DNA of 64,000 nucleotides from Larkinella sp. C7 (GTDB lineage Bacteria; Bacteroidota; Bacteroidia; Cytophagales; Spirosomataceae). This document shows positions 56,309 through 62,545 of the stretch, piece after piece. Below the pieces are notes generated by a model. The model searched no databases, was not told where the DNA came from, and worked only from the letters and a program-made list of their open reading frames with translations. The translations under genes were made by a program, and so were the position numbers. Numbering within the stretch: position 1 is the stretch's first letter; each line of letters opens with the position of its first letter. The stretch lies in contig NZ_VBSL01000003.1 of NCBI RefSeq assembly GCF_006149005.1, positions 558,001-622,000 on the forward strand, read 5' to 3'.

Positions 56309-57025
56309 CTAGGCCTGCATCCGGCCGGATTTTTTCAAATACCGTACGAACAGGTACAACACCAGCCAAAAGGACAGAAGAAAACCCATCAGGGTGTACC
56401 GGTGATCGGTCTGGAATAAAACGGGGTACTTTAGAAACAGAATGAGGGTGATGCCGGTAAGCCAGACATACTGGGTATTGTATTCTTTCAGCATCCACCG
56501 CACCCAGTTGAACTGCATGCTGGAAAAGGTTCGCCCGATGCCGCGCAGGTCCGGAATCCAGCGGTTGACCTGGTGGGAATATTGCTCGAACGCGGTGCCG
56601 AATTTGTTGCGCAGAAAAGTCTCTTCGGCGATAACGATGGCCTGGTAAATGAACAGAAAAAGCGGCATGAAAACGCCCGTGAACAGCAGCGAATTGGCCA
56701 GAATGCCAACGCCCAGCAGCATCAGGACATTGCCCACATACAACGGATTCCGGCAGTGGTTGAAGATCCCCTGCGTCACCAGCGTTTCGGCGTAGACCTT
56801 TTTGTCTTTTCCACCCCGGACGATGTACGCCAGCCCGATGGTGGCGCCCCGAATGAGCTGACCACTGACCGTAATGAGCAGGCCCAAACCGATGGGCCAG
56901 ACATAAAATGAGGGGCCAAAAACCGCCGGCGAAAAAATCGGGGGCGACGGAATAAACAGGGCTAAATACAGAAAAATAAAAATCAGATTCCGGTATTTGA
57001 AGAAGAAGTTTCCGATTCCGATCAT
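56309..57025 (-). CDS. Integral-membrane methyltransferase (ICMT/PEMT-like)
   Basis: A 238-residue protein with about five membrane segments, of the isoprenylcysteine/phospholipid methyltransferase fold. The cofactor-binding motif is GIFNHCRNPLYVGNVLMLLG (about 86-105; canonical RHPxYxG), followed by acidic Glu residues (IVIAEETFLRNKFG). Members methylate lipids or lipidic substrates at the membrane. Its gene overlaps the end of the cmoA-like gene by 4 bases, so the two proteins are surely made together. That pairing is unusual; see findings. Confidence 0.85.
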   Translation of the reverse strand: MIGIGNFFFKYRNLIFIFLYLALFIPSPPIFSPAVFGPSFYVWPIGLGLLITVSGQLIRGATIGLAYIVRGGKDKKVYAETLVTQGIFNHCRNPLYVGNVLMLLGVGILANSLLFTGVFMPLFLFIYQAIVIAEETFLRNKFGTAFEQYSHQVNRWIPDLRGIGRTFSSMQFNWVRWMLKEYNTQYVWLTGITLILFLKYPVLFQTDHRYTLMGFLLSFWLVLYLFVRYLKKSGRMQA

Positions 57026-57792
57026 GACGCTGCCTGGTTTTTAACCGCAATGATGCCGGCGAAATTATACCATTGAAAAAAGGTTTCGACGTGTGAAAAG
57101 CCCGTCTCCTGCAACAGAAGGCGGTTTTCCGACAGTTTATAAGGAATCAGAACGTTTTCCAGGGCTTCCCGTTTCTGGGAAATTTCCAGGTCGCTGTAGT
57201 GTTGCCGCCGTTTGTAGTCGTAGTAATAAGTGATGTAGTCGCGGTTAAACTGGTGGTCTTCCGTGAGGATTTTTTCCACCAGGATCAGCGCACCCCCCGG
57301 CACGAGCCCATCGAATATTTTCTTCAGAACCTTCTGCCGGTGAATCGGCCGGATGAACTGGAGCGTCAGACACAGTACCACCACCGAGGCATTGCTGATG
57401 GCAACATCCTGCTGAATATCGCCAGCCAGAAGCTCATAGGGGCGGGAAATGCCGAGTTCCTGGAGTTTTACCGCACATTTTTTCAGCATCTCCGCCGAAT
57501 CATCGATGCCGATGAAGCGAATGTCGTTGGGAATCAGGCGGTTCATGTTGATGAGCGTCGTGCCGGTCGAACAACCGAGGTCGTAGACATCAGTGCCGGG
57601 TTGGGTATAATCGACCGCCAGTTCACCGATCATTCGCTGAATTTCTTCGTAGAACGGAACCGAGCGGTTGACCATGTCGTCGAAAACATTCGCTACGGTT
57701 TGTCCAAACTTAAAATCGGATACTTTACTGATTTCTTCCTTAAAAACGGTGTCGTGCCTGAACGCCTGTAGATGAGAATTGGCCTGTGTCAT
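57022..57792 (-). CDS. cmoA: CmoA-family carboxy-SAM synthase
   Basis: A 256-residue class I methyltransferase-fold enzyme of the CmoA family, which makes carboxy-S-adenosyl-methionine (Cx-SAM) from SAM and prephenate. Family marks are FDDMVNRSVPFYEEI, the SAM loop DVYDLGCSTGTTLI (68-81), GIDDSAEML, VVLCLTLQFI, and the helix SDLEISQKREALENV with Arg208, equivalent to E. coli Arg199 that contacts the Cx-SAM carboxylate. Cx-SAM normally serves CmoB for tRNA wobble uridine modification, but cmoB is not here; the partner gene encodes a membrane methyltransferase. Probably regulated by the palindrome at 57853-57868. Confidence 0.88.
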   Translation of the reverse strand: MTQANSHLQAFRHDTVFKEEISKVSDFKFGQTVANVFDDMVNRSVPFYEEIQRMIGELAVDYTQPGTDVYDLGCSTGTTLINMNRLIPNDIRFIGIDDSAEMLKKCAVKLQELGISRPYELLAGDIQQDVAISNASVVVLCLTLQFIRPIHRQKVLKKIFDGLVPGGALILVEKILTEDHQFNRDYITYYYDYKRRQHYSDLEISQKREALENVLIPYKLSENRLLLQETGFSHVETFFQWYNFAGIIAVKNQAAS

Positions 57793-57852
57793 GTCATTGG
57801 GTAGTTAAGCCATTGATTAAAAAAGATTTTGTGAGTGATTAAATCGACCGGT

Positions 57853-57868
57853 TTAATCATCTGATTAA
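57853..57868. promoter_or_regulatory. TetR operator upstream of cmoA
   Basis: TTAATCA-TC-TGATTAA, preceded by a second inverted pair GATTAAA-N8-TTTAATC (57837-57858). It lies between tetR copy 2 (end 57885) and the cmoA start (57792). Confidence 0.65.
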
Positions 57869-57884
57869 GGCGCGAACAAAAAAA

Positions 57885-58508
57885 TTACGAGCTCAGTTCG
57901 GGTTTGAAAAGATACTCGCAGATCATGTCTTTGACGTATTCCATGTGGCGGGTGGCAAAAGCGTTGAAACCGGCCTCGTCCAGTCCCTGCGCCAGCATCG
58001 TCATCGGTTTGGAAACGAACAGAAACTGGATGTTGGCAATGATCATCGTCATGATGTGGTGCGAATCGATCGGGGTGATGATTCCCTGCGCAATGGCATC
58101 TTCAATCTGCTGGTGGAAAATCGACTCCGGTAGCTTTTTGGCCATGCCGACGGTGGCATACAGCCGTTCCGGATTCCGGTGCAGTTCATTCATGATGAAG
58201 ATGGTCAGATTCGGATTCTGCATCATCATCTGAAACTGGTGATCCATCAGTTTCGATATTTTATCGCGCAGACTGATGGGCCGATTGACCAGATCGAGCA
58301 TGCCCTCGAACATCAGCGTACACATGTCATTGAAAATCGACTGAAACAGCTTCTCTTTGCTGCGGAAATAATAATTCATCAACGCACTGTTAATCCCAGC
58401 CGCTTTGGCAATATCCCGCGTCGTCGTACCATCAAAGCCCTTTTCAAGAAACACGGTTTTGGCCGCTTCCTTGATGCGTTCTTCGGTTGATTCTGAGATG
58501 CACTTCAT
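57885..58508 (-). CDS. TetR-family regulator (copy 2)
   Basis: A 207-residue paralogue of the TetR regulator at 55530-56153, with the same start context and about 90% identical residues; the DNA-recognition region (TTTRDIAKAAGINSALMNYYF) differs at one position. The chosen ATG at 58508 excludes 17 upstream residues with no counterpart in copy 1. Its own upstream region holds a perfect copy of the operator (58577-58594). Directly downstream is the cmoA/methyltransferase pair. The copies lie in the same direction 2.35 kb apart. Confidence 0.92.
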   Translation of the reverse strand: MKCISESTEERIKEAAKTVFLEKGFDGTTTRDIAKAAGINSALMNYYFRSKEKLFQSIFNDMCTLMFEGMLDLVNRPISLRDKISKLMDHQFQMMMQNPNLTIFIMNELHRNPERLYATVGMAKKLPESIFHQQIEDAIAQGIITPIDSHHIMTMIIANIQFLFVSKPMTMLAQGLDEAGFNAFATRHMEYVKDMICEYLFKPELSS

Positions 58509-58576
58509 TGTCCTGTTGATTAGTGGTTCAAATGTAGACTCTGTAAAATTAACAAACAAATGCGTTAATCAAAAAG

Positions 58577-58594
58577 TTTAATCATTTGATTAAA
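58577..58594. promoter_or_regulatory. TetR operator upstream of tetR copy 2
   Basis: TTTAATCATTTGATTAAA, the fourth copy of the palindrome, with a further half-site GTTAATCAAA at 58564-58573. It precedes the regulator's ATG by about 70 bases. Confidence 0.7.
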
Positions 58595-58753
58595 ATAAAA
58601 ATAGGAGAATGAAAACCGCCTGAATGGGAGTCATTTCGGATGATACAAAAGTAGAAAGAGGGCTTTCAGGACTTACAGAAGCTGGATTCGGATCGTTTTG
58701 GACGCTTTTAAGATAAGCGCCAATGTTGGGAAGAGCGGTTCGTAAAAGTAACT

Positions 58754-59710
58754 ATGGAATATCGTAAACTGGGTAAAACTGATCTAACCGTCTCGCTTCT
58801 GAGTTTCGGGGCGTCGCCGTTGGGCAATGTTTTTGATGAAACAAACGAGGAAGAGGGGTTTCGGGCCGTTCACGCGGCCATTGATCACGGGATTAATTTT
58901 TTCGATGTCGCCCCGTTTTACGGCGATACCCTGGCCGAAACCCGGCTGGGAAAAGCCCTGAAAACGAAACGGAATTCGGTTTTTCTGGCCACAAAATGCG
59001 GTCGCTACGGAAATGGCGTGTTCGATTTTTCGTATGATCGCATCCTGCGCAGCATCGACGAATCGCTGGAACGGCTACAAACGGATTATGTCGATTTGCT
59101 AACCGTCCACGACATCGAGTTTGGCGACCACGATCAGGTGATCCGGGAAGCGTTTCCGGCGGTGCAGAAAATAAAGGAAAGCGGGAAAGCCCGCTACGTC
59201 GGATTTTCGGGTCTGCCGGTTCGGTATCTGGCAAAAGTCGCCCGTGAGGTCGAGGCCGATACCGTCTTGTCATGGGGCCATTACACGCTGCTCGCCGACG
59301 AAATCAACGACGAACTGGTGCCGCTTTCGCTGGAAAAGGGCTTTGGTTTGCTGAACGCGGCCCCGCTCATGCAGCGGATTCTGTCGGATGCACCGATTCC
59401 GGCCTGGCAAAGTTCCCCGCAAGCCGTGAAAGATTTGCAGCCGAAACTCCTGGCCCTTTGCCGGGAATACGGGCTGGCGCTGAGCGATGTGGCCTTGAAA
59501 TACGCAGTCAGCCATCCGGTGATTGCCACGACCATCGTCGGCATGTCGGAGCAGCGGCAACTGGAACAGAACATCCGGGCACTCGGGTTGACGATTCCCG
59601 ATGAACTTCTTCACCGGATCGAAACGCTGGTGGCCCCGGTTAAAAACCAGCTATGGTTTGAGGGAAAACCGGAAAACAACCTTCCTAAGCCCACTTTTCA
59701 ACATGACTAA
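58754..59710 (+). CDS. Aldo/keto reductase (L-fucose/L-galactose dehydrogenase-like)
   Basis: A 318-residue NAD(P)-dependent aldo/keto reductase. The catalytic tetrad is visible: Asp51, Tyr56 (FDVAPFYG), Lys81 (ATKCGRYG) and His119 (TVHDIE). The sequence resembles L-galactose/L-fucose (D-threo-aldose) dehydrogenases, which oxidise a 6-deoxy sugar to its lactone. Its stop overlaps the next gene's start by 8 bases. The following genes fit the later steps of the same pathway. The exact sugar (L-fucose or L-rhamnose) is inferred. Confidence 0.85.
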   Translation: MEYRKLGKTDLTVSLLSFGASPLGNVFDETNEEEGFRAVHAAIDHGINFFDVAPFYGDTLAETRLGKALKTKRNSVFLATKCGRYGNGVFDFSYDRILRSIDESLERLQTDYVDLLTVHDIEFGDHDQVIREAFPAVQKIKESGKARYVGFSGLPVRYLAKVAREVEADTVLSWGHYTLLADEINDELVPLSLEKGFGLLNAAPLMQRILSDAPIPAWQSSPQAVKDLQPKLLALCREYGLALSDVALKYAVSHPVIATTIVGMSEQRQLEQNIRALGLTIPDELLHRIETLVAPVKNQLWFEGKPENNLPKPTFQHD

Positions 59711-60740
59711 TCAACGCGCCCTGGTGCTGGTCGAACCCGGAAAAACGGAAGTTCGGGCCATTGAAATACCGGATTTTGGGCCGGAAGAGGTTCTCTTACA
59801 GGTCAATATGGTCGGCTTCTGCGGGGGCGACCTGAACGGTTTTCGCGGGTTGTTCGAGTTGCAGGAATACCCGAATGTGCTGGGCCATGAAGTGGGAGCC
59901 ACCATTCTGGAAACCGGCAATCGGGTTCCCGACGCATTCAAACCGGGCATGAAAGTGACGCTCAATCCCTATTTGAACTGCGGCCATTGCGTTTCGTGCC
60001 GGAAAGGCCGACCGAATGCCTGTCAGGATAACAAAACGATGGGTGTCCGTCGTCCGGGGGCCATGACCCGGTTTATCAGCGTGCCGTATCAGAAGCTGCA
60101 TTCGTCTTCGGCCTTGTCGGTCAGGGAGCTGGCGTTGGTCGAGCCGCTGACGGTCGGTTTTCATGCGGCCGCGCGGGGGCGGGTTTCGGCGGGTGAGAAA
60201 GTCGCCGTGATCGGTTGCGGCATCGTCGGGATGGGCGCCATTGCGGCTTCGGTCCACCGCGGGGCCGAGGTGATTGCCATCGACATCGACGATTCCAAAA
60301 TGCGGATTGCCAAACTGGCCGGGGCGGCTCATACGATTAACACCACAAAGGTCGATTTGCACGAGGTTCTGATGGCCATCACCGACGGCGATGGCCCGGA
60401 TGTGATCATCGAAGCGGTGGGCAATGCCATGACGTATCGTGCGGCCGTAGAGGAAGTAGCCTACACTGGTCGGGTGGTGTACATCGGCTACGCCAAAAAA
60501 CCGGTCGATTACAACACCGGAACGTTTGTCCGGAAAGAAATTGAGATTCTGGGTTCCCGCAACTGTCTCGGCGATTTTCCGGATGTGATTGCGTACCTGG
60601 AAGCGGGTAAATTTCCGGTCGATGCCGTCATCAGCCGGGTGGTGTCGCTGGACGAAGCCGGTGCTGCCCTGGCCGACTGGTCGGAAAATCCGGGGCCGAT
60701 TACGAAAATTATGGTTGATTTTGATAACAGTGTGAATTGA
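59703..60740 (+). CDS. Zinc-dependent alcohol dehydrogenase (MDR family)
   Basis: A 345-residue medium-chain dehydrogenase with both zinc sites. The catalytic site has Cys40, His62 and Glu63 (GFCGGD, LGHEVGA); the structural site has four cysteines at about 93, 96, 99 and 107 (NCGHCVSCRKGRPNAC). A Rossmann loop GCGIVGMGAIAA follows at about 162-173. I start at the ATG at 59703, which overlaps the upstream stop, and not at a longer frame starting at 59601. Closest types are threonine/sorbitol dehydrogenases. Probable role: oxidising an intermediate of deoxy-sugar breakdown. Confidence 0.9.
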   Translation: MTNQRALVLVEPGKTEVRAIEIPDFGPEEVLLQVNMVGFCGGDLNGFRGLFELQEYPNVLGHEVGATILETGNRVPDAFKPGMKVTLNPYLNCGHCVSCRKGRPNACQDNKTMGVRRPGAMTRFISVPYQKLHSSSALSVRELALVEPLTVGFHAAARGRVSAGEKVAVIGCGIVGMGAIAASVHRGAEVIAIDIDDSKMRIAKLAGAAHTINTTKVDLHEVLMAITDGDGPDVIIEAVGNAMTYRAAVEEVAYTGRVVYIGYAKKPVDYNTGTFVRKEIEILGSRNCLGDFPDVIAYLEAGKFPVDAVISRVVSLDEAGAALADWSENPGPITKIMVDFDNSVN

Positions 60741-61552
60741 TGAAATCCTGCGTCACCATTGCCCTGGTTCCTTCGATCCAAACCGGCCCCTGGATTTACT
60801 GGCACGATTTATCGACCAGCATGGCCAAAGCCGCAGATCTGGGATTCGATGCCGTCGAACTGTTCACGCCTTCGGCGGATGCTGTCAGCATTGACCGGCT
60901 GATGGCGCTGAGCAATCAATTCGGGCTGGACATTGCCGCCGTCGGCACCGGAGCCGGGAAAGTGTTGCACGGCCTGACGCTGACCGACCCCGATCCAACG
61001 GTTCGATCAAAAGCTGTTGCGTTCATTTCGGACCTGATAACCTTCGGTGCCCGTTTTGGCGCTCCGGCCATTATCGGGTCGATGCAGGGTAATGCGGTTC
61101 CGGGCGTCGAAAAAGAACAGGCACTGGCGTGGCTGGCCCAGAGTTTGAACATTCTGGGAAAACGAGCGGAGGAGCAAGGCGTCAACCTGATTTACGAACC
61201 GCTAAACCGCTACGAAACCAACCTGATCAACCAGCTTGAAACCGGCGTTACCTTCCTGAAATCGCTGGAAACCCGGCGTGTGGTGCTGCTGGCCGATCTC
61301 TTCCACATGAACATCGAAGAGGTGTCGCTGGCCGACAGCATCCGGTCGGCTGGTTCACACATCGGCCACGTCCATTTTGCCGACAGCAACCGCCGGCCGA
61401 TTGGCCTGGGGCATACCGAGATGACGGCCATTGCAACTGCTTTGCAAACTATTGATTATCAAGGTTATGTTTCTGCCGAAGCCTTCCCCTGGCCCGACCC
61501 CGATGCAGCCGCAAAGCAAACGATTACGGCGTTTAAGCAGTATTTCGGCTAG
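60740..61552 (+). CDS. Sugar phosphate isomerase/epimerase (TIM barrel)
   Basis: A 270-residue xylose-isomerase-like TIM-barrel protein. Metal-site-type residues appear in YEPLNRYETNLINQ (Glu), LLADLFHMNIEE (Asp, His), IGHVHFADSNRRPIGLGH (His, Asp) and SAEAFPWPDP (Glu). The ATG shares its A with the preceding stop codon (TGATG), so translation is coupled. Members of this family include hydroxypyruvate isomerase, tagatose epimerase and L-rhamnose isomerase-like enzymes; the exact reaction is unknown, but the operon points to a 6-deoxy-sugar or lactone intermediate. Confidence 0.87.
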   Translation: MKSCVTIALVPSIQTGPWIYWHDLSTSMAKAADLGFDAVELFTPSADAVSIDRLMALSNQFGLDIAAVGTGAGKVLHGLTLTDPDPTVRSKAVAFISDLITFGARFGAPAIIGSMQGNAVPGVEKEQALAWLAQSLNILGKRAEEQGVNLIYEPLNRYETNLINQLETGVTFLKSLETRRVVLLADLFHMNIEEVSLADSIRSAGSHIGHVHFADSNRRPIGLGHTEMTAIATALQTIDYQGYVSAEAFPWPDPDAAAKQTITAFKQYFG

Positions 61553-61601
61553 GGCTTTGGATGTATGGGTAATAAATGAATACGATTGATAACTTTGTCA
61601 A

Positions 61602-61648
61602 CAAAGCCCAAAGGGCTTGTTATGAATAACCCCGGATATAATCCGGGG
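61602..61648. repeat. Double-hairpin repeat
   Basis: Two adjoining hairpins (AAGCCC-aa-GGGCTT with extensions at 61602-61620, and CCCCGGATATAATCCGGGG at 61630-61648) lie between the isomerase and mutarotase genes. The second has a 5-base loop. They resemble small dispersed intergenic palindromes. Confidence 0.55.
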
Positions 61649-61667
61649 ACAGCCTGATCTAAAAACC

Positions 61668-62009
61668 ATGCAACGATTCTGCCTCGCCCTCGACCTGAAA
61701 GATGACCCCGAATTAATCGCCGAATACGAACAGTGGCACGCCAAAGGCCGCGGCTGGGCGGAAGTCCGGGCGAATGACCTGGCATCCGGCATTCTGGATC
61801 TGCAAATTTACCGCACCGGAAACCGCATGGTGATGATTCTGGAAACAGACGATGATTTTACTTTCGAAAAGAAAGCCGCGCTGGATGCGGTCAACCCGCA
61901 CGTTCAGCGGTGGGAGGAACTGATGTGGAAATTTCAGGAACCGCTGCCCTGGGCCAAAGAAGGCCAGAAGTGGATTTTAATGGATCAGATTTTTCAGTTC
62001 GAGAAGTAA
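61668..62009 (+). CDS. L-rhamnose/L-fucose mutarotase-like protein
   Basis: A 113-residue protein of the rhamnose mutarotase (RhaM/DUF718) family, which interconverts the alpha and beta anomers of L-rhamnose or L-fucose. Family marks are the early ALDLKDDPELIAEYEQWH (His24 in the active-site region), RMVMILETDDDF and a final tryptophan-rich segment (VNPHVQRWEELMWKFQEPLP). It ends the deoxy-sugar operon and is the best clue to its substrate. The gap before it (115 bases) holds a hairpin repeat. Confidence 0.88.
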   Translation: MQRFCLALDLKDDPELIAEYEQWHAKGRGWAEVRANDLASGILDLQIYRTGNRMVMILETDDDFTFEKKAALDAVNPHVQRWEELMWKFQEPLPWAKEGQKWILMDQIFQFEK

Positions 62010-62023
62010 GCACCTTGGTTGAC

Positions 62024-62088
62024 ACGTCCTTCTATTCAGGTAAATCTTTCTCTCGACGAGAGAAAGATTTACCTGAATAAAAGGACGT
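62024..62088. terminator. Long hairpin after the mutarotase gene
   Basis: ATTCAGGTAAATCTTTCTCT-cg pairs with its complement (arms about 62034-62055 and 62057-62078), and outer arms ACGTCCTT/AAGGACGT (62024-62031, 62081-62088) extend it. The stem is almost continuous over 65 bases and lies right after the operon end. There is no T-tract after it. Confidence 0.6.
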
Positions 62089-62355
62089 ATTGATTCCCAC
62101 CCACTATCAATTCCCCTCACCAATTTTAGGTTTATCGGACCATAGACCTTCCCTGATTCCGCAGCCTGCTAATCTTTCCCGTTCTGAAAAACAATCATAC
62201 CATTTTGGTAGGGTTTGTTTTTCTGTATTCTTCGCTGCAAAACTATTTACAGATAGCAAGTGTCTGCATAACAGATGGTTGACTTGTGGTAATTAAATTA
62301 TCAAACCCCCGGACACCTTTTTGCCAACGGATTAGCAACACTAACTAATCAATGT
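62089..62355. other. Upstream region of the kdp operon
   Basis: About 267 AT-rich bases with no gene. A plus-strand open frame of 68 codons shows no protein-like pattern. The stretch must hold the kdp promoter. No sensor-kinase gene or known riboswitch is visible. Confidence 0.5.
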
Positions 62356-62442
62356 ATGGCTACGCTTCTTTTGCTCATCGTTACCGCACTCCTGAGCTTT
62401 GTTATTTTTTACAAAACCATCGAATGGTTTGAAAAAATCTAA
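62356..62442 (+). CDS. 28-residue membrane microprotein at the head of the kdp operon
   Basis: MATLLLLIVTALLSFVIFYK followed by TIEWFEKI: one hydrophobic segment (residues 3-19) and a short charged tail. It lies 11 bases before kdpF and in the same direction, so it looks like an extra subunit or a regulatory peptide of the pump. I do not recognise it as a named Kdp subunit. A different-frame ATG 4 bases upstream gives an unlikely peptide. Confidence 0.6.
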   Translation: MATLLLLIVTALLSFVIFYKTIEWFEKI

Positions 62443-62453
62443 TCGTCACACTC

Positions 62454-62534
62454 ATGATTACCCTCATTTTCATTGTCGCACTGCTGGTTTTCGCGTACAT
62501 GCTGTACGTGCTGATTAAACCGGAAAAATTTTAA
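62454..62534 (+). CDS. kdpF: Potassium-pump subunit KdpF
   Basis: A 26-residue peptide, MITLIFIVALLVFAYMLYVL then IKPEKF, matching the size and the LYxLxxPExF ending of KdpF, the small stabilising subunit of the KdpFABC K+-transporting ATPase. It lies 11 bases before the kdpA ATG. Confidence 0.88.
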   Translation: MITLIFIVALLVFAYMLYVLIKPEKF

Positions 62535-62545
62535 CCCATACAGCC

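Noticed and set aside
62090-62296. Plus-strand frame of 68 codons upstream of kdp
   Set aside because: No recognisable domain or codon pattern; it lies in the expected kdp promoter region.
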